Shown: piece by piece, positions 30,353-39,100 of the stretch
Layout of the letters: each line of letters opens with the position of its first letter
Position numbering within the stretch: the first letter of the stretch is position 1
Translations under genes and position numbers: made by a program
DNA from: an uncultured Turicimonas sp.
GTDB lineage: Bacteria; Pseudomonadota; Gammaproteobacteria; Burkholderiales; Burkholderiaceae_F
Assembly (NCBI GenBank): GCA_947854175.1
Contig: CANTYJ010000080.1
Coordinates: forward strand, 1 to 64,000
DNA: 64,000 nt
Direction of reading: 5' to 3'
Notes under the pieces: generated by a model
The model's database searches: none
Seen by the model: the letters and a program-made list of their open reading frames with translations, nothing else
What the model was told of the DNA's origin: nothing

Positions 30353-30553
30353 ATGTCTGAAGAATTTTTTGTACGTGACCAAATGAATGAGGCCTACGGC
30401 AAGTTCAATTGAGATTTCAAATTAGATGAGATTTCGCACAAAGAGGATGTGATTCCAGAATTTTTTATGCATGTTCGATTCGAAAGAAAAAATATAGAAA
30501 TCAATCGTATTGAATCTTACAGAATGAAAAAGAGAGAAGAGTTAGAAGGTTGA
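30353..30553 (+). pseudogene. Small interrupted ORF beside tRNA-Leu
   Basis: An ATG at 30353 opens a frame of 19 codons ending in TGA. The same frame then runs on for 46 further codons without a stop, to a TGA at 30551-30553. Joined, the product would be about 66 residues: charged, with a basic C-terminal helix (YRMKKREELEG). This looks like a short gene broken by one TGG-to-TGA change, or a decayed fragment. I recognise no family. It lies between the divergent cas1 promoter and the 3' end of tRNA-Leu, a common place for integrated elements. Chance cannot be excluded at this length. Confidence 0.3.
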
Positions 30554-30555
30554 AG

Positions 30556-30641
30556 TGGTGGCCCGAACCGGACTTGAACCGGTACAGCTTATCGCCGAGG
30601 GATTTTAAGTCCCTTGTGTCTACCAATTTCACCATCGGGCC
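30556..30641 (-). tRNA. tRNA-Leu (anticodon UAA)
   Basis: The minus strand folds as a class II tRNA. The acceptor pairs GGCCCGA with TCGGGCC and has an encoded CCA at 30558-30556. The D arm contains AAATTGGTAGAC, and the anticodon stem GGGA/TCCC surrounds loop CTTAAAA, which gives anticodon TAA. There is a long variable arm, and the T arm is ACCGG-TTCAAGT-CCGGT. It decodes UUA. A consensus-like promoter lies just upstream. Its 3' end abuts the CRISPR-side flank, where a small broken ORF ends 3 nt away. Confidence 0.96.
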
Positions 30642-30658
30642 ACACATCAGAGAGACGC

Positions 30659-30687
30659 ATTCTACATACTTTTAATCAAGTTGGCAA
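30659..30687 (-). promoter_or_regulatory. Promoter of tRNA-Leu
   Basis: On the minus strand TTGCCA and TAGAAT, each 5 of 6 to consensus, are separated by 17 nt. They place the start about 10 nt before the tRNA. Confidence 0.65.
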
Positions 30688-30824
30688 ATCAAAAAATAAG
30701 ACCTGTCAAAAAATTTCTTTTTAGCTCCAAAAGATCAATTTATTCGTAAATTAAATTGGTAAAAATGCTCATTCAGAAAATTAGTATTAAAAAATAGCGA
30801 CAGAAGAAGGAATCAGTCCTAATA

Positions 30825-30853
30825 TTGAGTATGTAAATCATTAAGAGAATAAT
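30825..30853 (+). promoter_or_regulatory. Putative promoter of the ATP-grasp/alpha-E operon
   Basis: TTGAGT and AATAAT are separated by 17 nt and lie about 55 nt upstream of the ATP-grasp start codon. A small hairpin (TGCAT-AAAA-ATGCA) and a strong AAGGAGG ribosome site follow in the leader. Confidence 0.5.
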
Positions 30854-30907
30854 GAATTTACTCCTTAGCTGCATAAAAATGCACTTAAGACTTAAGGAGG
30901 TATAAAT

Positions 30908-32224
30908 ATGGAATCCTTAGTTGCCAATGTTTCGGCAATTAATCGTCTTCTAGCCCGTTACGGCGTTAAATTTGGAATTTATAAAAACAATGAGTTCATA
31001 GAGCAATTGTTTCCTTTTGACCCGATCCCAAGAGTTATAGACGGTGAAGAATTCGCTGTTTTGGAAAAAGGCCTAAAACAACGTGTAGATGCACTCAACG
31101 CTTTTCTTAAAGATATCTATACAAAAAAACAAATTATCAAGGATGGAGTTATTCCTGAAAGTTTTGTTTTTTCATCGAGCGGATATCTCCCGGCTTGCGA
31201 TAATTTTGTTCCGCCGGGTGAAGTTTTCTCACATATTTCCGGAATTGATTTGGTTCAGGCTGACAGCGGGCAGTGGTACATTCTTGAAGATAACCTGAGG
31301 ATCCCTTCAGGTGCTTCTTATCCTTTAATTGCCCGCAAGCTCTCAAGAAGAGCAAGTCCGGAGACTTTCAAACACAATAAAGTCGATAACAATGCCGATT
31401 ACGGGCGCCTTTTGGCTGAAAGTATGAATAGCGTTAACCGTGGCGGATTAAACGTCATACTGACACCCGGAAGATACAACTCAGCTTTCTTTGAACATAG
31501 TTATCTGGCTGAAGTAACAGGTTTTCCGCTAGTCATGCCAAATGATCTGTTTGTAAGAAATAACAAACTTTATATTCGTACCCAGCAGGGTGCAGAAGCT
31601 CAGGTCGGTGCAATTTACCGCAGAATCTCCGATGAATATCTTGATCCTTTGACATTCAATCCTGACTCTCTGATTGGAGTGCCGGGAATTATGAGCGCAT
31701 ACCTGGCCGGTAATCTGGCTATCGTCAATGCACCGGGAAATGGGGTCGCTGATGATAAAGGGACTTACTATTTTGTTCCTAAGATGGTTTCGTACTATCT
31801 CAATGAAGAGCCAATCCTCAATAATGCACCTACTTATTTGCCTTTGTATCCCGAAGACTTGGAATACTGTTTGGATAATATCCAGAATCTGGTTATCAAA
31901 GATGTGGCAGAAGCAGGCGGTTATGGAGTACTGTTCGGCCGGGATATGGACGAAAAAACATTAGATGACTGGAGACAGAAAATTCAACTTGAACCGAGAA
32001 GATTTATTCTTCAGGAAGTGATCAACTTTATCGATCTTCCAATCCTGGAAGGAGATACAACGGTTCCCAGAAAGGCGGATTTAAGAGCATATGTCGTCTC
32101 GTCAGCTGATAAAACTGAAGTTTGGCATTGCGGTTTGACACGCTTTTCACGTGTACCTGATTCATTCGTAGTTAATTCATCACAAGGCGGAGGCTTTAAA
32201 GACACATGGGTTATATCTCGATAG
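30908..32224 (+). CDS. Circularly permuted ATP-grasp type 2 protein (DUF404/DUF407)
   Basis: A 438-residue ATP-dependent carboxylate-amine ligase-like protein. The N-terminal GVKFGIYKNN and PFDPIPRVI segments, the EDNLRIPSGASY motif and the KDVAEAGGYGVLFG nucleotide-binding stretch match the circularly permuted ATP-grasp family (DUF404/407). The family is always associated with alpha-E and transglutaminase-like proteins, as here, and is predicted to form peptide-like bonds. Substrate unknown. The ATG has a near-perfect AAGGAGG site, suggesting strong translation. Its end overlaps the alpha-E gene by 19 nt, so the two are translationally coupled. Confidence 0.9.
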   Translation: MESLVANVSAINRLLARYGVKFGIYKNNEFIEQLFPFDPIPRVIDGEEFAVLEKGLKQRVDALNAFLKDIYTKKQIIKDGVIPESFVFSSSGYLPACDNFVPPGEVFSHISGIDLVQADSGQWYILEDNLRIPSGASYPLIARKLSRRASPETFKHNKVDNNADYGRLLAESMNSVNRGGLNVILTPGRYNSAFFEHSYLAEVTGFPLVMPNDLFVRNNKLYIRTQQGAEAQVGAIYRRISDEYLDPLTFNPDSLIGVPGIMSAYLAGNLAIVNAPGNGVADDKGTYYFVPKMVSYYLNEEPILNNAPTYLPLYPEDLEYCLDNIQNLVIKDVAEAGGYGVLFGRDMDEKTLDDWRQKIQLEPRRFILQEVINFIDLPILEGDTTVPRKADLRAYVVSSADKTEVWHCGLTRFSRVPDSFVVNSSQGGGFKDTWVISR

Positions 32225-32883
32225 AACAAAGTGGCAATCTTTTTTGGTTGGGCCGCTATGTAGAAAGAGTCTGCATGACACTGCATTACTTGGATGAACT
32301 CTACGATACCTTGTTAGACCATGACGCTTCAGCGTATAAACAGTTTTGCGTGAAATTGAATATTCCTGACATTTATCAGGATGAGATGGACTTTATTACC
32401 TGTTATCAATTCGACGGTAATAATCCCGATTCTCTATATAGCAATTTGTCCAGAGCCTATGACAACGGTCTGATATTAAGAAATATCATCTCAACTCCTG
32501 CCTTGTCTTATATTCAAATGTCCTTGGACTTGCTCAAAGAAGGCGAAAAAAACGGAACGTATGCATTATTGAATCAGCAGATTATTGATTATCTGTTGGC
32601 GTTTTGGGGTATTCTTGATGAAAAAGTAGGAACTAAACACAAACGCAATCTAATCAAAGCCGGAAGATATTTAGAGCGTCTGGATATGCAGTTACGCTTG
32701 GGCGTGAACTGGGAAGATTTACAGGTTACCCTTAGACGACTTCAAAGAAGACTGGAAGGTTCGGGCATTAGAGTGAACGACGAAAAACTCAACGCTCTGG
32801 CCTATATGATCGAAACCGGAAAGGGAGACGATATCACCAGACTGGAAGCATTGGATTTAGTGGACAATTTAGTAATTTCCTAA
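32206..32883 (+). CDS. Alpha-E domain protein (DUF403)
   Basis: An all-helical protein of 225 residues. The start SGNLFWLGRYVERV is the hallmark of the alpha-E (DUF403) family. Family members are often about 300 residues, so this copy is short. It overlaps the ATP-grasp gene by 19 nt and carries its ribosome site (GGCGGAGG) inside that gene, so production is tightly coupled. The biochemical role of alpha-E is unknown; it is thought to act with the ATP-grasp partner on a peptide-like substrate. Confidence 0.88.
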   Translation: MGYISIEQSGNLFWLGRYVERVCMTLHYLDELYDTLLDHDASAYKQFCVKLNIPDIYQDEMDFITCYQFDGNNPDSLYSNLSRAYDNGLILRNIISTPALSYIQMSLDLLKEGEKNGTYALLNQQIIDYLLAFWGILDEKVGTKHKRNLIKAGRYLERLDMQLRLGVNWEDLQVTLRRLQRRLEGSGIRVNDEKLNALAYMIETGKGDDITRLEALDLVDNLVIS

Positions 32884-32890
32884 CAAAGAA

Positions 32891-33661
32891 ATGAAAAAAT
32901 ATCTCTATTCATTGAGAACGGATCTGAAGTTTTCTGAACCTGCGCAGGTACACACGTTCCTGCTCAGGGCAACCCCGTTTAGGACAATGTCTCAGGAAGC
33001 GATGAGGGCGAGTTTAACTTGTAGCCCTTCCTGCGTTCTTAGTCCCTACAAAGATGGATTTGGCAATGTTGTTCATGCAGGATACATCCGAGAAAAACAT
33101 TCACAGTTTGTCTTTTGTTCGACAGGTGAAATCGCAATAGACAGTTATGTCAAAGATACCTCTGAACCGGCTCCTTACTACCTCTATAACTATCCTTTGA
33201 CAAAGATGGATGAGCAGTTGAGAGCGTATTTTGAGGATAACGTTCCGTCAGGTAATGTTGATGAGGTAGTTAATTTCTGGTTGACAAGGATATCTTGCGA
33301 TTTCCGTTACGAAAAGGGTGTTACCACAACTAAGACGACGGCTTCAGAAGCGTGGGCAATAGGATGTGGTGTTTGCCAGGACTACAGTCATATTCTTATC
33401 AGCATTTTGAGGGCACAAGGAATTCCCTGCAGATATATTGCCGGTCTTTTGGTTGGCGAGGGCGCAACACATGCCTGGGTAGAGTATTACGATGGAAAAT
33501 ATTGGGTTGGCGTGGATCCCACCCATAACAGCATTTGCAATGACTCTTATATGAAGCTTTCTCAAGGTCCGGATTTTTCTGCCTGCTCGTTGGAAAAAGG
33601 CGTTTTTCTCGGTGGCGGAGAACAGTTTATGTTTACAAAGTCAGCTCTTATTGAATTATAG
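32891..33661 (+). CDS. Transglutaminase-like cysteine protease
   Basis: A 256-residue protein with the transglutaminase-like catalytic triad in order: Cys in GCGVCQDYSHI, His in ATHAWVEYY and Asp in VGVDPTHN. The N-terminal half is the beta-rich domain common to bacterial members that pair with alpha-E and ATP-grasp genes. It could be a peptidase or an amidohydrolase/ligase in the same pathway. No signal peptide is visible, so it probably acts in the cytoplasm. It lies 7 nt after the alpha-E gene and 2 nt before the first AstE-like gene. Confidence 0.9.
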   Translation: MKKYLYSLRTDLKFSEPAQVHTFLLRATPFRTMSQEAMRASLTCSPSCVLSPYKDGFGNVVHAGYIREKHSQFVFCSTGEIAIDSYVKDTSEPAPYYLYNYPLTKMDEQLRAYFEDNVPSGNVDEVVNFWLTRISCDFRYEKGVTTTKTTASEAWAIGCGVCQDYSHILISILRAQGIPCRYIAGLLVGEGATHAWVEYYDGKYWVGVDPTHNSICNDSYMKLSQGPDFSACSLEKGVFLGGGEQFMFTKSALIEL

Positions 33662-33663
33662 AA

Positions 33664-34605
33664 ATGGTAGAAGAGATTTTATCGCTTGCTCAGCCGGTAA
33701 ATGAACGTCTGGTTATCAAACGCAATCGGCATGTACCTGTCGGAAATAATTACAAGACTGAAGAATTAAAACGGCTTTGCGTTGTTTCCGGAATTCATGG
33801 AGACGAACTTGAGGGACAGTACATTTGTTATGAACTGAACCGGAGGTTGAATGAACATCCTGAATTGCTCCGCGGTATAGTTGATGTTTATCCGGCATTA
33901 AACCCGATGGGCATCGATACTATGCAAAGAGGCGTGCCTTTTTTTGACTTGGATATGAACCGGATATTCCCGGGAAATGTCAATGGAGCTGTGGAAGAAT
34001 GGATTGCAAGCCAGTTGATCAAAGAATTTGCAGACGCTGATTTTGCGATTGATATTCACGCGAGCAATCTTTTTTTAAGAGAAATACCTCAGGTAAGAGT
34101 CAACATTAATTCCGCTGAGGATTTAATAGAATACGCTCAAATGCTCGATGTTGATTTTGTATGGGTCCATCAAGCATCGACGGTTCTCGAGTCGACTTTG
34201 GCTTACAGTTTAAATTCCATTGGGGTAAAAACTCTTGTAGTTGAAGCGGGTGTCGGAATGAGAATCACAGTTGACTACTGTGAACGTCTCGTAAACGGCA
34301 TTCTCAATTTACTTAAAAATGAAGGAATGTGGCTCGGAGAAGTAGATCCGGTAAGACAACCTGTGGTTTCAGCAGACCGGGCGGTTTCTTTTATTAATGC
34401 AGAAACATCGGGTGTTTTTGTTCCTACGATCCGTCATAGCTCACAAGTGATCCCGGGAGAAATTATCGGCCGGATTGTAGATCCCTTTGAGGGCAAGGTT
34501 AAACAGGAATGCGTCTCTCCTGTCATAGGGTTGCTTTTTACTTTAAGAGAATATCCTATCGTCAATGAAGGCTCACTGATAGCCCGCATTTTAGGAGAGA
34601 ATTAA
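33664..34605 (+). CDS. M14/AstE-AspA family zinc carboxypeptidase-like protein
   Basis: A 313-residue protein of the succinylglutamate desuccinylase/aspartoacylase group. The zinc ligands are present as HGDE (in SGIHGDELEG, near residue 44) and a later His in AIDIHASN. The DLDMNRIFPG motif and a C-terminal beta domain (GVFVPTIRHSS) are also seen. It should cleave an amide bond at the C-terminus of, or in, a small acylated amino acid or peptide. Substrate unknown. Its stop overlaps the start of the next, related gene as TAATG. Confidence 0.88.
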   Translation: MVEEILSLAQPVNERLVIKRNRHVPVGNNYKTEELKRLCVVSGIHGDELEGQYICYELNRRLNEHPELLRGIVDVYPALNPMGIDTMQRGVPFFDLDMNRIFPGNVNGAVEEWIASQLIKEFADADFAIDIHASNLFLREIPQVRVNINSAEDLIEYAQMLDVDFVWVHQASTVLESTLAYSLNSIGVKTLVVEAGVGMRITVDYCERLVNGILNLLKNEGMWLGEVDPVRQPVVSADRAVSFINAETSGVFVPTIRHSSQVIPGEIIGRIVDPFEGKVKQECVSPVIGLLFTLREYPIVNEGSLIARILGEN

Positions 34606-35540
34606 TGGAAGAAAAAGTAATCTTCACATTGAATTCGACATACCGTGAGCCATTCGAAATTCGTTCTTATCATTTCGGAGGATCCGGAAGAAGCGTTTGT
34701 GTTATCGGCAATATGCGCGGAAACGAAATTCAACAGATGGTGATAGCCGGACACCTTATCAGAAGACTGAAATCAATTGAGGAGCAGGGCCTCTTTAGAA
34801 GAAATTACGGTGTAACGGTTATTCCGTCCGTTAATACTTATTCGGTTAACATCGGTAAACGGTTCTGGGCGATGGACAATTCCGATATTAACCGGATGTT
34901 CCCGGGGTATAACAAAGGAGAAACAACCCAGAGAATAGCAGCAGGTTTATTCGAAAAAATCCAGGGTTATAAATATGGGATATATTTAACTTCCAGCTAT
35001 ATTTCCGGGGAGTATGTACCTCACGTAAGAATCGTTAAAACTCCGTATCAGGATGCCGGGGCAGCCCAGTTGTTCGGGTTACCGTTTGTAGTATTAAGAA
35101 AGCCAGTCCCGTTTGATACAACAACGCTTAACTTTAATTGGCAGATTTGGAATACACAAACTTTCTCACTAGTTTCAAAAAATACGGAAACGGTCGATAT
35201 TAAAGAAGCTGAAATGATGTCAGGTTCCATCCTGCGTTTCCTTTCCCGGATGGGGATTATTGATTACAGTATTTACGGAGGGTTTGAGTCAACAACGTTT
35301 TACGAAGAGGAACTTGAGACGATCCGATCTGATTCTGCAGGCATATTCGTACCGAAGGTCGGTGTTTTTGAGGAAGTCTTGTCGGGACAGGAAGTGGCAC
35401 AAATTATAAATCCTCTGACCGGAGAACTTTTAAGTTCTGTTCGTGCAGAAAATGACGGAATTGTTTTTTACAAAAAAGGTGATCCTCTGGTAATGGAACA
35501 TGAAGAGATATTTATGTTAGTTTCTAGACTTCATATTTAA
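34605..35540 (+). CDS. AstE-like paralog lacking zinc ligands
   Basis: A 311-residue paralog of the preceding gene, with the same layout: N-terminal GNMRGNEIQQ, middle NSDINRMFPGYN and C-terminal AGIFVPKVG. The first metal His is replaced by Arg (RGNE instead of HGDE), and the DIHAS segment is replaced by YLTSS, so two of three zinc ligands are lost. It is therefore probably not a zinc hydrolase. It may be a regulatory or structural partner of the upstream enzyme. It is the last gene of the operon; yigZ begins 10 nt later and may be read through. Confidence 0.82.
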   Translation: MEEKVIFTLNSTYREPFEIRSYHFGGSGRSVCVIGNMRGNEIQQMVIAGHLIRRLKSIEEQGLFRRNYGVTVIPSVNTYSVNIGKRFWAMDNSDINRMFPGYNKGETTQRIAAGLFEKIQGYKYGIYLTSSYISGEYVPHVRIVKTPYQDAGAAQLFGLPFVVLRKPVPFDTTTLNFNWQIWNTQTFSLVSKNTETVDIKEAEMMSGSILRFLSRMGIIDYSIYGGFESTTFYEEELETIRSDSAGIFVPKVGVFEEVLSGQEVAQIINPLTGELLSSVRAENDGIVFYKKGDPLVMEHEEIFMLVSRLHI

Positions 35541-35550
35541 AAGAAGTTAG

Positions 35551-36174
35551 ATGGCAGCAGACATATATCAGGTTCCTGATCTTGAGCAGGGCACGTTTCA
35601 CCGCACAGAACAGATTATTAAGAAGAGTCGTTTTATTACTTCCATTGCGCACACTTCTTCTGTTGAAGAGGCTAAAGCTTTTATTGACACTATAAAAGCT
35701 GAGTTTAGTGACGCGACTCATAATTGCTGGGCGTATAACGCAGGGGCTGCCTGCTCTACTGCCCAAATAGGCGCAAGCGATGACGGTGAGCCTCACGGAA
35801 CCGCCGGAAAGCCGATGCTCAACGTCCTTGTTCATAGCGATATCGGTGAGTTGACTGCTGTTGTCACCCGTTATTTCGGCGGAACGTTACTAGGGACAGG
35901 AGGTCTGGTTAAAGCTTATTCATCCAGTGTTAAGCAGGGACTGGAAACACTGCCGCTTTGTGAAAGAATGATCGTCGAAAAGCTTTCGTTTACGGTTGAA
36001 CATAAGTTCATTGGCCAGATTCAAAGACTTTTACCCGACTATCGAGCAAAAATCATCCATCAGGAGTTTCTGATGGATGTGACAATGGAACTGGCTCTTC
36101 CTGAACAATTAATTGATCAATTGAAAGAAAAACTTATCAACTTGACCGCCGGAGCAATCCTCTTTGAAGAGTAG
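35551..36174 (+). CDS. yigZ: YigZ/IMPACT family protein
   Basis: A 207-residue protein with the IMPACT (UPF0029) N-terminal domain. KSRFITSIAH, SDDGEPHGTAGKPML and TRYFGGTLLGTGGL are family signatures. A C-terminal DUF1949-like domain starts at about residue 140. Bacterial members are soluble proteins of uncertain role, possibly linked to translation or RNA. It starts 10 nt after the AstE-like pair, but the family is widespread and is probably not functionally tied to that operon. It converges on the SbcC-like gene with only 8 nt between stop codons. Confidence 0.92.
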   Translation: MAADIYQVPDLEQGTFHRTEQIIKKSRFITSIAHTSSVEEAKAFIDTIKAEFSDATHNCWAYNAGAACSTAQIGASDDGEPHGTAGKPMLNVLVHSDIGELTAVVTRYFGGTLLGTGGLVKAYSSSVKQGLETLPLCERMIVEKLSFTVEHKFIGQIQRLLPDYRAKIIHQEFLMDVTMELALPEQLIDQLKEKLINLTAGAILFEE

Positions 36175-36182
36175 ACAATCAG

Positions 36183-39100
36183 CTAATTAGAGTTTCTAAA
36201 GGTTCCCGGACCTTTGATAGGTTGAATTGAATTTCGGTCAAATTCCAGGACGGTTTGGAATAAAGACGCGGAACTTTCGTTATCGACAAACACTCCAACT
36301 TGTTTTTCTTGCTGAGAAAGCTTAGCCACCGCACTGAGTAGCCATTGCTGACAATACGCATTATCAGTCTTTGACCGCTCATCTAAGAAAACGAGATTCA
36401 TGTCTGAAATTCGTTCAATCATCTGGTAGAACCCTAAAGCCAAAGCCAGAGAAACAAAATATTTCTCTTCAGCAGTCATGTCTTCTGTGCGTTTGGAAGA
36501 CTCCTTTATGTATTCATCAACCAGAAGAATATTGAACGGTCTAACAGGATCCGGAATGATGCTGTAACGTGAGTTTAACGAACTGAGTTGCTTGTTTGAG
36601 AAGTCAATAAGGATATCAAAGGCCAGAGAAATGACGAAGTTTTTATCTGCCAATAAAGATGGATTGGAGAGCATCGTTACGAAGTCTTCCCATCTCAGGC
36701 TTTCGTTTTCTCTCTTTCTTTGTTCAAGACTTTCTCGCTCAAACCTTTGCTTATTGTATAAGTTATGCTCGATTTTTTCGGATAACAAGGCTTCACGAGA
36801 AGTTGATTCTCTCAGCTGAGCTTGTTGTGTTTCAATGTTTTCTTTTAATTTCGCCGGCGACGTTTCATCAGAAGAAATGCCTTGAGACAAGACATTTATT
36901 TTCTCCTCAAGAGTTTGTTTTAGATGCAGGATTTCTTCTTTACGGGCATTTAGCTGATCATTTTCTCTCTGGAGTTCTTCCTTCTGTTGGGCAGAGATTC
37001 GTGAAGCACTGAATTGTGCCTCGGATGAAAAGCCGGTTTCGGTTAGTTTTGTTTCGAAGTTGGAAGTTTCAAGATCGAGCTCTTTCGACAGTAACTCAAG
37101 CTGTTTTTCGAGGTTGGAAACGTACTGCAATAAATCTCCATGTTCTTTTTCTTTTTGAGTAAATGAAGCACGTACCTGTTGACTGGCTGTTTTCTGTTTC
37201 TCGAATTCTTTTAAAGCATTTTCTTTGAATTCCTGAGAAGATAAACCGCCGAGAGTATCGTTTTTTTCTTTATTAAGTTTCTTTTCTTCCGAATCACAGC
37301 GGTTGATTTCAGATTCGAGATCCGAAATTGCTGATTTTTTGGACGCAATGCTTTCCTGACAATCCTGAATTGCAACATTTGTATTATCAAGCTTATTATT
37401 GATATCAGTCAGAGCATTATTGTTTTCAATGTAACTCTCACGGCGGTTGACCAGCATGCTCATCTGTTGCTTCAAAGAGGCAATTGAAGTTACCTTAATG
37501 CCGTAACGAAGATAGAACTTCTCAAAATCCTTGAAGAGGTTTTCTTTCTGCGTCGAAAGCAAAATATGGTCCTGATCACATTTTTGTAATTTTTTGACGG
37601 TCTCAGAAATTCTTAATTTTTGAGTTTCAAGCAACTCGCAAAGCTCTGTAATGGAAGCTTTAACTTTGGTTAATTTACCGACCGACTCATTACATCCGTT
37701 TTTATAAGAGTTAATTTGTTCGATTTTGCTTTGAAGGTCGTCTCTTTTGTTTGATAAGAATGTCATTCTCTGACGGACGATTTGGGACCAGGAAATGACT
37801 TTCTTTTCTTTAAAGCCTGATATTCCAAGCTGGGATGCCAGGCCGAGAATCTCAGCAGTTAAGTCCTTGATTGAGTCATTGAGGCCTTCGATTATGTTTT
37901 TCGAAGCCGTCATCGACTCCTGTAGTAATTCAACCTGTTCTTTAGCCTTAGAAAGAACTGCATGGGATTTCTTTTCTTCTTCCAGAGCCTCTGCTAACTT
38001 TTCTTCGGCATTCGTTATAAACGGAGGAGAAGAAACATACGGATGGTGAATAGCACCGCAGAGAGGGCACGGTTTTCCGTTTTCTAGCTGTTGCCTCTGT
38101 GATTCCAGATTTTTTACTTTTTGCTGAAACAGTAAAATCGTTTCAGCATCCGAGACAATCGTTTGCTTATCCTTATAAATTTGTGCGGAGTTGTTCAGAG
38201 CAACTGTTGCGACCTTAAATTCATTGGAGTATTTAGTCAGGATATCCTTTTCAGAAGTAAAGGATTCATAAAGAGAGGCAATTTTTTCAATTAGAAGTTT
38301 TAAATCATTCAGGCCAGACAATTTCCCTTCAAAAACTTCCAGATCTTTATATAAGGACTCTTCGGTAACGCTTCCCAAGGCTTTTGAGATATGGCGCTCT
38401 TTAATGACAACATCACTTTGCAGAAAGACTTCTTCTTTTTTCAGTGAAGTCAAAAGAGATTCGTTCTCCTGAAACTCTGATCTTGTTTTTTCTAGCTCTT
38501 TCTGAAGATTTTTTTGTTCTTGTATTGAGTTCTCAATATCTCTATTAATCTTGTCAAAGAAATCAAGTCCGGCCTGATAAGAAGAAAGTTCATCTCTTAA
38601 TTTATCGTCAGCCCCGATATCGGAGATTTTCTTAAGTAAGAGCTGTTGTTTGTTTTTATCTACGTTGTAGGAATCTTTTAATGAGGCCAATGAATCGGAT
38701 AGTGTTTTTAGTTCTGTCTGTTGGCCATCGAGAAGTAATTTTTTATCTTTTATCTGAGCCCGGAGTTCGGCAATCGTGTTTTCAATTTCGATGCCTTTTT
38801 GCAATAGAGCTTCTTTGTCACTGTAATTTCGTTCTGCAACACGAAGAGCTTTTTCGCTTTCTTCAAAAGCGGATTGGAAATTTTTGAACTTATCTGTACT
38901 GATAGTCAATTTAGAGCGGTTCTCGTCCAACTGTTTCTGCCTTTCTGTGAAATCAATTCTCATCAACTTGAGCAGGTTATAGTCAAAAGACAGCTCTTCA
39001 GCTTTGACCGATTTTTCAAGTACAGGTTTTTTGATATCAAATCTTGCGATATCGGCCTTTAGGACATTTTCATCTTTTAATACTTTCTGTAGCTCTTCTT

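Noticed and set aside
30447-30463. GATGTG and CCAGAATT, matching pieces of the CRISPR repeat, upstream of cas1
   Set aside because: The two pieces are in the wrong order for an anti-repeat and fall inside the interrupted ORF, in AT-rich DNA where such matches are expected by chance. No GC-rich structured block lies around them.
30556-30641. tRNA-Leu as an attachment site of a genomic island carrying the CRISPR locus
   Set aside because: No integrase gene and no second copy of the tRNA 3' end were found between 22400 and 30555, so an island boundary is not supported.
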